Made by a program: the position numbers and the translations under genes. This document shows, in pieces, positions 1 through 11,687 of a DNA stretch of 64,000 nucleotides. The DNA is from Colletes latitarsis (lineage: Eukaryota > Arthropoda > Insecta > Hymenoptera > Colletidae): the NCBI RefSeq assembly GCF_051014445.1, contig NW_027488378.1, forward strand, positions 4,650,001 through 4,714,000, written 5' to 3'. Position 1 is the first letter of the stretch. Each line of letters opens with the position of its first letter. The notes beneath the pieces are model-generated. The model was given only the letters and a program-made list of their open reading frames with translations. It had not been told where the DNA came from and ran no database searches.

Positions 1-5
1 TGGCC

Positions 6-182
6 AGATCCTGGGTTTTTTCCGTGTTTGAATCACGTAGTAATGTGGTAACTCACTGAAGCAGTCAATTAAACCTGGTTTCGATCAATATTTCAGAGGA
101 TAACACCGGTTAGGTCTGGGTTAGGTCTGGGATTTGCGCGCATCTGGCTTATACTTTCGCCTTTTTCGCAAACTTGCTGGCC
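6..182 (+). repeat. Representative 177-bp satellite monomer
   Basis: First complete monomer. Order of landmarks by monomer position: AGATCCTGGG (1-10), a T-run ending in CGTG (11-21), GAATCACGTAGTAATGTGGT (25-44), the variable AACNCAC box (45-51), CTGAAGCAGTCAATTAAACC (51-70), TGGTTTCGATCAATATTT (71-88), GAGGATAACACCGG (91-104), a tandem pair of TTAGGTCTGGG (105-126), the variable GC-rich block GTTATGCCCGC/GATTTGCGCGC (about 126-136), CATCTGGCT (136-144), a variable ATGATTTTGCC/ATACTTTCGCC block, and CGCATACTTGTTGGCC to 177. The length is close to a nucleosome repeat and is divisible by 3, so frames persist between monomers. No CENP-B-box-like core was recognised. Confidence 0.9.
110..131 (+). 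other. Telomere-like 11-mer pair (TTAGGTCTGGG)x2 inside the monomer
   Basis: First instance of a motif that recurs in almost every monomer. The first unit is nearly invariant; rare variants are TTAGGACTGGG (around 15865, 43258, 48558, 58270), TTAGATCTGGG (19038, 19569) and TTAGGGCTGGG (18508). The second unit often has T or C at its third base (TTTGGTCTGGG, TTCGGTCTGGG). It resembles an extended insect TTAGG telomere unit. Telomeric role is inference; the sequence shows only the dimer, not a long pure telomeric tract. Confidence 0.7.
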
Positions 183-2129
183 AGATCCTGGGTATTTTCC
201 GTGTTTGAAACACGTAGTAATGTGGTAACACACTGAAGCAGTCAATTAAACCTGGTTTCGATCAATATTTCGGAGGATAACACCGGTTAGGTCTGGGTTT
301 GGTCTGGGATTTGCGCGCATCTGGCTTATACTTTCGCCTTTTTCGCAAACTTGTTGGCCGGATCCTGGGTTTTTTTCGTGTTTGTATCACGTAGTAATGT
401 GGTAACACACTGAAGCAGTCAATTAAACCTGGTTTCGATCAATATTTTAGAGGATAACACCGGTTAGGTCTGGGTTAGGTCTGGAAAATGCGCGCATCTG
501 GCTTATACTTTCGCCTTCTTCGCATACTTGTTGGCCAGATCTTGGGTTTTTTTCGTGTTTGAATCACGTAGTAATGTGGTAATACACTGAAGCAGTCAAT
601 TAAACCTGGTTTCGATCAATATTTTAGAGGATAACACCGGTTAGGTCTGGGTTTGGTCTGGGATATGCGCGCATCTGGCTTATACTTTCGCCTTCTTCGC
701 ATACTTGTTGGCCAGATCCTGGGTTATTTTCGTGTTTGAATCACGTAGTAATGTGGTAACAAACTGAAGCAGTCAATAAAACCTGGTTTCGATCAATATT
801 TTAGAGGATAACACCGGTTAGGTCTGGGTTCGGTCTGGGATTTGCGCGCATATGGCTTATACTTTCGCCTTTTTCGCAAACTTGTTGGCCAGATCCTGGG
901 TATTTTCCGTGTTTGAATCACGTAGTAATGTGGTAATACACTGAAGCAGTCAATTAAACCTGGTTTCGATCAATATTTTAGAGGATAACACCGGTTAGGT
1001 CTGGGTTAGGTCTGGGTTATGCCCGCATCTGGCTCATGATTTTGCCTTCTTCGCATACTTGTTGGCCAGATCCTGGGTTTTTTTCGTGTTTGAATCACGT
1101 AGGAATGCGGTAACACACTGAAGCAGTCAATTAAACCTGGTTTCGATCAATATTTCAGAGGATAACACCGGTTAGGTCTGTGTTAGGTCTGGGTTATGCC
1201 CGCATCTGGCTCATGATTTTGCCTTCATCGCATACTTGTTGGCCAGATCCTGGGTATTTTCCGTGTTTGAATCACGTAGTAATGTGGTAACTCACTGAAG
1301 CAGTCAGTAAAACCTGGTTTCGATCAATATTTTAGAGGATAACACCGGTTAGGTCTGGGTTCGGTCTGGGTTATGCCCGCATCTGGCTCATGATTTTGCC
1401 TTCTTCGCATACTTGTTGGCCAGATCCTGGGTATTTTCCGTGTTTGAATCACGTAGTAATGTGGTAACTCACTGAAGCAGTCAATTAAACCTGGTTTCGA
1501 TCAATATTTCAGAGGATAACACCGGTTAGGTCTGGGTTAGGTCTGGGTTATGCCCGCATCTGGCTCATGATTTTGCCTTCTTCGCATACTTGTTGGCCAG
1601 ATCCTGGGTTTTTTTCGTGTTTGAATCACGTAGGAATGTGGTAACACACTGAAGCAGTCAATTAAACCTGGTTTCGATCAATATTTTAGAGGATAACACC
1701 GGTTAGGTCTGGGTTTGGTCTGGGATATGCGCGCATCTGGCTTATACTTTCGCCTTCTTCGCATACTTGTTGGCCAGATCTTGGGTTATTTTCGTGTTTG
1801 AATCACGTAGTAATGTGGTAACAAACTGAAGCAGTCAATAAAACCTGGTTTCGATCAATATTTTAGAGGATAACACAGGTTAGGTCTGGGTTCGGTCTGG
1901 GATTTGCGCGCATATGGCTTATACTTTCGCCTTTTTCGCAAACTTGTTGGCCAGATCCTGGGTTTTTTTCGTGTTTGAATCACGTAGTAATGTGGTAACA
2001 CACTGAAGCAGTCAATTAAACCTGGTTTCGATCAATATTTCAGAGGATAACACCGGTTAGGTCTGGGTTAGGTCTGGGTTATGCCCGCATCTGGCTCATG
2101 ATTTTGCCTTCATCGCATACTTGTTGGCC

Positions 2130-5100
2130 AGATCCTGGGTTTTTTTCGTGTTTGAATCACGTAGTAATGTGGTAACACACTGAAGCAGTCAATTAAACCT
2201 GGTTTCGATCAATATTTTACAGGATAACACCGGTTAGGTCTGGGTTAGGTCTGGGTTATGCCCGCATCTGGCTCATGATTTTGCCTTCATCGCATACTTG
2301 TTGGCCAGATCCTGGGTTTTTTCCGTGTTTGAATCACGTAGTAATGTGGTAACTCACTGAAGCAGTCAATTAAACCTGGTTTCGATCAATATTTCAGAGG
2401 ATAACACCGGTTAGGTCTGGGTTAGGTCTGGGTTATGCCCGCATCTGGCTCATGATTTTGCCTTCTTCGCATACTTGTTGGCCAGATCCTGGGTTTTTTT
2501 CGTGTTTGAATCACGTAGGAATGTGGTAACACACTGAAGCAGTCAATTAAACCTGGTTTCGATCAATATTTCAGAGGATAACACCGGTTAGGTCTGGGTT
2601 AGGTCTGGGTTATGCCCGCATCTGGCTCATGATTTTGCCTTCTTCGCATACTTGCTGGCCAGATCCTGGGTTATTTTCGTGTTTGAATCACGTAGTAATG
2701 TGGTAACAAACTGAAGCAGTCAATAAAACCTGGTTTCGATCAATATTTTAGAGGATAACACCGGTTAGGTCTGGGTTCGGTCTGGGATTTGCGCGCATAT
2801 GGCTTATACTTTCGCCTTTTTCGCAAACTTGTTGGCCAGATCCTGGGTATTTTCCGTGTTTGAATCACGTAGTAATGTGGTAATACACTGAAGCAGTCAA
2901 TTAAACCTGGTTTCGATCAATATTTTAGAGGATAACACCGGTTAGGTCTGGGTTAGGTCTGGGTTATGCCCGCATCTGGCTCATGATTTTGCCTTCTTCG
3001 CATACTTGTTGGCCAGATCCTGGGTTTTTTTCGTGTTTGAATCACGTAGTAATGTGGTAACACACTGAAGCAGTCAATTAAACCTGGTTTCGATCAATAT
3101 TTTAGAGGATAACACCGGTTAGGTCTGGGTTAGGTCTGGGTTATGCCCGCATCTGGCTCATGATTTTGCCTTCATCGCATACTTGTTGGCCAGATCCTGG
3201 GTTTTTTTCGTGTTTGAATCACGTAGTAATGTGGTAACACACTGAAGCAGTCAATTAAACCTGGTTTCGATCAATATTTTACAGGATAACACCGGTTAGG
3301 TCTGGGTTAGGTCTGGGTTATGCCCGCATCTGGCTCATGATTTTGCCTTCATCGCATACTTGTTGGCCAGATCCTGGGTTTTTTCCGTGTTTGAATCACG
3401 TAGTAATGTGGTAACTCACTGAAGCAGTCAATTAAACCTGGTTTCGATCAATATTTCAGAGGATAACACCGGTTAGGTCTGGGTTAGGTCTGGGTTATGC
3501 CCGCATCTGGCTCATGATTTTGCCTTCTTCGCATACTTGTTGGCCAGATCCTGGGTTTTTTTCGTGTTTGAATCACGTAGGAATGTGGTAACACACTGAA
3601 GCAGTCAATTAAACCTGGTTTCGATCAATATTTCAGAGGATAACACCGGTTAGGTCTGGGTTAGGTCTGGGTTATGCCCGCATCTGGCTCATGATTTTGC
3701 CTTCTTCGCATACTTGTTGGCCAGATCCTGGGTATTTTCCGTGTTTGAATCACGTAGTAATGTGGTAACTCACTGAAGCAGTCAATTAAACCTGGTTTCG
3801 ATCAATATTTCAGAGGATAACACCGGTTAGGTCTGGGTTAGGTCTGGGTTGTGCCCGCATCTGGCTCATGATTTTGCCTTCATCGCATACTTGTTGGCCA
3901 GATCCTGGGTTTTTTCCGTGTTTGAATCACGTAGTAATGTGGTACCACACAGAAACAGTCCACTAAACCTGGATTCGGACAGTATTTAGGAGGATAACAC
4001 CGGTTAGGTCTGGGTTAGGTCTGGGTTATGCCCGCATCTGGCACATGATTTTGCCTTCATCGCATACTTGTTGGCCAGATCCTGGGTTTTTTTCGGGTTT
4101 GAATCACGTAGTAATGTGGTAACAAACTGAAGCAGTCAATTAAACCTGGTTTCGATCAATATTTTAGAGGATAACACCGGTTAGGTCTGGGTTAGGTCTG
4201 GGAAATGCGCGCATCTGGCTTATACTTTCGCCTTCTTCGCATACTTGTTGGCCAGATCTTGGGTTTTTTTCGTGTTTGAATCACGTAGTAATGTGGTAAC
4301 ACACTGAAGCAGTCAATTAAACCTGGTTTCGATCAATATTTTAGAGGATAACACCGGTTAGGTCTGGGTTAGGTCTGGGTTATGCCCGCATCTGGCTCAT
4401 GATTTTGCCTTCATCGCATACTTGTTGGCCAGATCCTGGGTTTTTTCCGTGTTTGAATCACGTACTAATGTGGTAACTCACTGAAGCAGTCAATTAAACC
4501 TGGTTTCGATCAATATTTCAGAGGATAACACCGGTTAGGTCTGGGTTAGGTCTGGGAAATGCGCGCATCTGGCTTATACTTTCGCCTTCTTCGCATACTT
4601 GTTGGCCAGATCCTGGGTTATTTTCGTGTTTGAATCACGTAGTAATGTGGTAACAAACTGAAGCAGTCAATAAAACCTGGTTTCGATCAATATTTTAGAG
4701 GATAACACCGGTTAGGTCTGGGTTCGGTCTGGGTTATGCCCGCATCTGGCTCATGATTTTGCCTTCTTCGCATACTTGTTGGCCAGATCCTGGGTATTTT
4801 CCGTGTTTGAATCACGTAGTAATGTGGTAACTCACTGAAGCAGTCAATTAAACCTGGTTTCGATCAATATTTCAGAGGATAACACCGGTTAGGTCTGGGT
4901 TAGGTCTGGGTTATGCCCGCATCTGGCTCATGATTTTGCCTTCATCGCATACTTGTTGGCCAGATCCTGGGTTTTTTCCGTGTTTGAATCACGTAGTAAT
5001 GTGGTAACTCACTGAAGCAGTCAATTAAACCTGGTTTCGATCAATATTTCAGAGGATAACACCGGTTAGGTCTGGGTTAGGTCTGGGATTTGCGCGCATC

Positions 5101-6908
5101 TGGCTTATACTTTCGCCTTTTTCGCAAACTTGCTGGCCAGATCCTGGGTATTTTCCGTGTTTGAAACACGTAGTAATGTGGTAACACACTGAAGCAGTCA
5201 ATTAAACCTGGTTTCGATCAATATTTCAGAGGATAACACCGGTTAGGTCTGGGTTTGGTCTGGGATTTGCGCGCATCTGGCTTATACTTTCGCCTTTTTC
5301 GCAAACTTGTTGGCCGGATCCTGGGTTTTTTTCGTGTTTGTATCACGTAGTAATGTGGTAGCACACTGAAGCAGTCAATTAAACCTGGTTTCGATCAATA
5401 TTTTAGAGGATAACACCGGTTAGGTCTGGGTTTGGTCTGGGATATGCGCGCATCTGGCTTATACTTTCGCCTTCTTCGCATACTTGTTGGCCAGATCCTG
5501 GGATATTTTCGTGTTTGAATCACGTAGTAATGTGGTAACAAACTGAAGCAGTCAATAAAACCTGGTTTCGATCAATATTTTAGAGGATAACACCGGTTAG
5601 GTCTGGGTTCGGTCTGGGATATGCGCGCATATAGCTTATACTTTCGCCTTTTTCGCAAACTTGTTGGCCAGATCCTGGGTATTTTCCGTGTTTGAATCAC
5701 GTAGTAATGTGGTAATACACTGAAGCAGTCAATTAAACCTGGTTTCGATCAATATTTTAGAGGATAACACCGGTTAGGTCTGGGTTAGGTCTGGGAAATG
5801 CGCGCATCTGGCTTATACTTTCGCCTTCTTCGCATACTTGTTGGCCAGATCTTGGGTTTTTTTCGTGTTTGAATCACGTAGTAATGTGGTAACACACTGA
5901 AGCAGTCAATTAAACCTGGTTTCGATCAATATTTTAGAGGATAACACCGGTTAGGTCTGGGTTAGGTCTGGGTTATGCCCGCATCTGGCTCATGATTTTG
6001 CCTTCATCGCATACTTGTTGGCCAGATCCTGGGTTTTTTCCGTGTTTGAATCACGTAGTAATGTGGTAACTCACTGAAGCAGTCAATTAAACCTGGTTTC
6101 GATCAATATTTCAGAGGATAACACCGGTTAGGTCTGGGTTAGGTCTGGGAAATGCGCGCATCTGGCTTATACTTTCGCCTTCTTCGCATACTTGTTGGCC
6201 AGATCCTGGGTTATTTTCGTGTTTGAATCACGTAGTAATGTGGTAACAAACTGAAGCAGTCAATAAAACCTGGTTTCGATCAATATTTTAGAGGATAACA
6301 CCGGTTAGGTCTGGGTTCGGTCTGGGTTATGCCCGCATCTGGCTCATGATTTTGCCTTCTTCGCATACTTGTTGGCCAGATCCTGGGTATTTTCCGTGTT
6401 TGAATCACGTAGTAATGTGGTAACTCACTGAAGCAGTCAATTAAACCTGGTTTCGATCAATATTTCAGAGGATAACACCGGTTAGGTCTGGGTTAGGTCT
6501 GGGTTATGCCCGCATCTGGCTCATGATTTTGCCTTCTTCGCATACTTGTTGGCCAGATCCTGGGTTTTTTTCGTGTTTGAATCACGTAGGAATGTGGTAA
6601 CACACTGAAGCAGTCAATTAAACCTGGTTTCGATCAATATTTTAGAGGATAACACCGGTTAGGTCTGGGTTTGGTCTGGGATATGCGCGCATCTGGCTTA
6701 TACTTTCGCCTTCTTCGCATACTTGTTGGCCAGATCCTGGGTTATTTTCGTGTTTGAATCACGTAGTAATGTGGTAACAAACTGAAGCAGTCAATAAAAC
6801 CTGGTTTCGATCAATATTTTAGAGGATAACACCGGTTAGGTCTGGGTTCGGTCAGGGATTTGCGCGCATATGGCTTATACTTTCGCCTTTTTCGCAAACT
6901 TGTTGGCC
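2130..6908. repeat. Higher-order repeat unit, copy 1 (27 monomers, 4,779 bp)
   Basis: This block repeats immediately downstream with an offset of exactly 4,779 bp = 27 x 177. Rare private markers recur at this offset: TTTTACAGG (2220/6999), GGTTGTGCCC (about 3849/8628), GGTACCACAC (3941/8720), CGGGTTTGAA (about 4093/8872), CGTACTAATG (about 4461/9240), GTAGCACACTG (about 5359/10138), GCATATAGC (about 5628/10407) and GTCAGGGATT (about 6851/11630). The two copies looked near-identical in the places sampled. Confidence 0.88.
3900..4076. repeat. Divergent GGTACC-type monomer 1
   Basis: Carries a clustered block of about ten substitutions: GGTACCACACAGAAACAG, CCACTAAACCTGGATTCG, GACAGTATTTAGGAGG. 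It creates a KpnI site absent from ordinary monomers. Length is still 177 bp, so it is a sequence subtype and not a rearrangement. Confidence 0.9.
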
Positions 6909-9900
6909 AGATCCTGGGTATTTTTCGTGTTTGAATCACGTAGTAATGTGGTAACACACTGAAGCAGTCAATTAAACCTGGTTTCGATCAATATTTTACA
7001 GGATAACACCGGTTAGGTCTGGGTTAGGTCTGGGTTATGCCCGCATCTGGCTCATGATTTTGCCTTCATCGCATACTTGTTGGCCAGATCCTGGGTTTTT
7101 TCCGTGTTTGAATCACGTAGTAATGTGGTAACTCACTGAAGCAGTCAATTAAACCTGGTTTCGATCAATATTTCAGAGGATAACACCGGTTAGGTCTGGG
7201 TTAGGTCTGGGTTATGCCCGCATCTGGCTCATGATTTTGCCTTCTTCGCATACTTGTTGGCCAGATCCTGGGTTTTTTTCGTGTTTGAATCACGTAGGAA
7301 TGTGGTAACACACTGAAGCAGTCAATTAAACCTGGTTTCGATCAATATTTCAGAGGATAACACCGGTTAGGTCTGGGTTAGGTCTGGGTTATGCCCGCAT
7401 CTGGCTCATGATTTTGCCTTCTTCGCATACTTGCTGGCCAGATCCTGGGTTATTTTCGTGTTTGAATCACGTAGTAATGTGGTAACAAACTGAAGCAGTC
7501 AATAAAACCTGGTTTCGATCAATATTTTAGAGGATAACACCGGTTAGGTCTGGGTTCGGTCTGGGATTTGCGCGCATATGGCTTATACTTTCGCCTTTTT
7601 CGCAAACTTGTTGGCCAGATCCTGGGTATTTTCCGTGTTTGAATCACGTAGTAATGTGGTAATACACTGAAGCAGTCAATTAAACCTGGTTTCGATCAAT
7701 ATTTTAGAGGATAACACCGGTTAGGTCTGGGTTAGGTCTGGGTTATGCCCGCATCTGGCTCATGATTTTGCCTTCTTCGCATACTTGTTGGCCAGATCCT
7801 GGGTTTTTTTCGTGTTTGAATCACGTAGTAATGTGGTAACACACTGAAGCAGTCAATTAAACCTGGTTTCGATCAATATTTTAGAGGATAACACCGGTTA
7901 GGTCTGGGTTAGGTCTGGGTTATGCCCGCATCTGGCTCATGATTTTGCCTTCATCGCATACTTGTTGGCCAGATCCTGGGTTTTTTTCGTGTTTGAATCA
8001 CGTAGTAATGTGGTAACACACTGAAGCAGTCAATTAAACCTGGTTTCGATCAATATTTTACAGGATAACACCGGTTAGGTCTGGGTTAGGTCTGGGTTAT
8101 GCCCGCATCTGGCTCATGATTTTGCCTTCATCGCATACTTGTTGGCCAGATCCTGGGTTTTTTCCGTGTTTGAATCACGTAGTAATGTGGTAACTCACTG
8201 AAGCAGTCAATTAAACCTGGTTTCGATCAATATTTCAGAGGATAACACCGGTTAGGTCTGGGTTAGGTCTGGGTTATGCCCGCATCTGGCTCATGATTTT
8301 GCCTTCTTCGCATACTTGTTGGCCAGATCCTGGGTTTTTTTCGTGTTTGAATCACGTAGGAATGTGGTAACACACTGAAGCAGTCAATTAAACCTGGTTT
8401 CGATCAATATTTCAGAGGATAACACCGGTTAGGTCTGGGTTAGGTCTGGGTTATGCCCGCATCTGGCTCATGATTTTGCCTTCTTCGCATACTTGTTGGC
8501 CAGATCCTGGGTATTTTCCGTGTTTGAATCACGTAGTAATGTGGTAACTCACTGAAGCAGTCAATTAAACCTGGTTTCGATCAATATTTCAGAGGATAAC
8601 ACCGGTTAGGTCTGGGTTAGGTCTGGGTTGTGCCCGCATCTGGCTCATGATTTTGCCTTCATCGCATACTTGTTGGCCAGATCCTGGGTTTTTTCCGTGT
8701 TTGAATCACGTAGTAATGTGGTACCACACAGAAACAGTCCACTAAACCTGGATTCGGACAGTATTTAGGAGGATAACACCGGTTAGGTCTGGGTTAGGTC
8801 TGGGTTATGCCCGCATCTGGCACATGATTTTGCCTTCATCGCATACTTGTTGGCCAGATCCTGGGTTTTTTTCGGGTTTGAATCACGTAGTAATGTGGTA
8901 ACAAACTGAAGCAGTCAATTAAACCTGGTTTCGATCAATATTTTAGAGGATAACACCGGTTAGGTCTGGGTTAGGTCTGGGAAATGCGCGCATCTGGCTT
9001 ATACTTTCGCCTTCTTCGCATACTTGTTGGCCAGATCTTGGGTTTTTTTCGTGTTTGAATCACGTAGTAATGTGGTAACACACTGAAGCAGTCAATTAAA
9101 CCTGGTTTCGATCAATATTTTAGAGGATAACACCGGTTAGGTCTGGGTTAGGTCTGGGTTATGCCCGCATCTGGCTCATGATTTTGCCTTCATCGCATAC
9201 TTGTTGGCCAGATCCTGGGTTTTTTCCGTGTTTGAATCACGTACTAATGTGGTAACTCACTGAAGCAGTCAATTAAACCTGGTTTCGATCAATATTTCAG
9301 AGGATAACACCGGTTAGGTCTGGGTTAGGTCTGGGAAATGCGCGCATCTGGCTTATACTTTCGCCTTCTTCGCATACTTGTTGGCCAGATCCTGGGTTAT
9401 TTTCGTGTTTGAATCACGTAGTAATGTGGTAACAAACTGAAGCAGTCAATAAAACCTGGTTTCGATCAATATTTTAGAGGATAACACCGGTTAGGTCTGG
9501 GTTCGGTCTGGGTTATGCCCGCATCTGGCTCATGATTTTGCCTTCTTCGCATACTTGTTGGCCAGATCCTGGGTATTTTCCGTGTTTGAATCACGTAGTA
9601 ATGTGGTAACTCACTGAAGCAGTCAATTAAACCTGGTTTCGATCAATATTTCAGAGGATAACACCGGTTAGGTCTGGGTTAGGTCTGGGTTATGCCCGCA
9701 TCTGGCTCATGATTTTGCCTTCATCGCATACTTGTTGGCCAGATCCTGGGTTTTTTCCGTGTTTGAATCACGTAGTAATGTGGTAACTCACTGAAGCAGT
9801 CAATTAAACCTGGTTTCGATCAATATTTCAGAGGATAACACCGGTTAGGTCTGGGTTAGGTCTGGGATTTGCGCGCATCTGGCTTATACTTTCGCCTTTT

Positions 9901-11687
9901 TCGCAAACTTGCTGGCCAGATCCTGGGTATTTTCCGTGTTTGAAACACGTAGTAATGTGGTAACACACTGAAGCAGTCAATTAAACCTGGTTTCGATCAA
10001 TATTTCAGAGGATAACACCGGTTAGGTCTGGGTTTGGTCTGGGATTTGCGCGCATCTGGCTTATACTTTCGCCTTTTTCGCAAACTTGTTGGCCGGATCC
10101 TGGGTTTTTTTCGTGTTTGTATCACGTAGTAATGTGGTAGCACACTGAAGCAGTCAATTAAACCTGGTTTCGATCAATATTTTAGAGGATAACACCGGTT
10201 AGGTCTGGGTTTGGTCTGGGATATGCGCGCATCTGGCTTATACTTTCGCCTTCTTCGCATACTTGTTGGCCAGATCCTGGGATATTTTCGTGTTTGAATC
10301 ACGTAGTAATGTGGTAACAAACTGAAGCAGTCAATAAAACCTGGTTTCGATCAATATTTTAGAGGATAACACCGGTTAGGTCTGGGTTCGGTCTGGGATA
10401 TGCGCGCATATAGCTTATACTTTCGCCTTTTTCGCAAACTTGTTGGCCAGATCCTGGGTATTTTCCGTGTTTGAATCACGTAGTAATGTGGTAATACACT
10501 GAAGCAGTCAATTAAACCTGGTTTCGATCAATATTTTAGAGGATAACACCGGTTAGGTCTGGGTTAGGTCTGGGAAATGCGCGCATCTGGCTTATACTTT
10601 CGCCTTCTTCGCATACTTGTTGGCCAGATCTTGGGTTTTTTTCGTGTTTGAATCACGTAGTAATGTGGTAACACACTGAAGCAGTCAATTAAACCTGGTT
10701 TCGATCAATATTTTAGAGGATAACACCGGTTAGGTCTGGGTTAGGTCTGGGTTATGCCCGCATCTGGCTCATGATTTTGCCTTCATCGCATACTTGTTGG
10801 CCAGATCCTGGGTTTTTTCCGTGTTTGAATCACGTAGTAATGTGGTAACTCACTGAAGCAGTCAATTAAACCTGGTTTCGATCAATATTTCAGAGGATAA
10901 CACCGGTTAGGTCTGGGTTAGGTCTGGGAAATGCGCGCATCTGGCTTATACTTTCGCCTTCTTCGCATACTTGTTGGCCAGATCCTGGGTTATTTTCGTG
11001 TTTGAATCACGTAGTAATGTGGTAACAAACTGAAGCAGTCAATAAAACCTGGTTTCGATCAATATTTTAGAGGATAACACCGGTTAGGTCTGGGTTCGGT
11101 CTGGGTTATGCCCGCATCTGGCTCATGATTTTGCCTTCTTCGCATACTTGTTGGCCAGATCCTGGGTATTTTCCGTGTTTGAATCACGTAGTAATGTGGT
11201 AACTCACTGAAGCAGTCAATTAAACCTGGTTTCGATCAATATTTCAGAGGATAACACCGGTTAGGTCTGGGTTAGGTCTGGGTTATGCCCGCATCTGGCT
11301 CATGATTTTGCCTTCTTCGCATACTTGTTGGCCAGATCCTGGGTTTTTTTCGTGTTTGAATCACGTAGGAATGTGGTAACACACTGAAGCAGTCAATTAA
11401 ACCTGGTTTCGATCAATATTTTAGAGGATAACACCGGTTAGGTCTGGGTTTGGTCTGGGATATGCGCGCATCTGGCTTATACTTTCGCCTTCTTCGCATA
11501 CTTGTTGGCCAGATCCTGGGTTATTTTCGTGTTTGAATCACGTAGTAATGTGGTAACAAACTGAAGCAGTCAATAAAACCTGGTTTCGATCAATATTTTA
11601 GAGGATAACACCGGTTAGGTCTGGGTTCGGTCAGGGATTTGCGCGCATATGGCTTATACTTTCGCCTTTTTCGCAAACTTGTTGGCC
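6909..11687. repeat. Higher-order repeat unit, copy 2 (27 monomers, 4,779 bp)
   Basis: Second copy of the preceding block. Its first monomer (from 6909) begins CTGGGTATTTTTCGTG, a hybrid of the form at 2130 (CTGGGTTTTTTTCGTG) and the form at 11688 (CTGGGTATTTTCCGTG). That places the unequal-exchange breakpoint in the T-run near 6919. Beyond about 11698 the match at this offset stops. Confidence 0.85.
8679..8855. repeat. Divergent GGTACC-type monomer 2
   Basis: Copy of the 3900-4076 monomer carried by the 27-monomer duplication (offset 4,779 bp). Confidence 0.9.

Noticed and set aside
110..131. True telomere tract
   Set aside because: Only two 11-mer units occur per monomer, separated by 155 bp of unrelated sequence; no pure telomeric run is present in the window.
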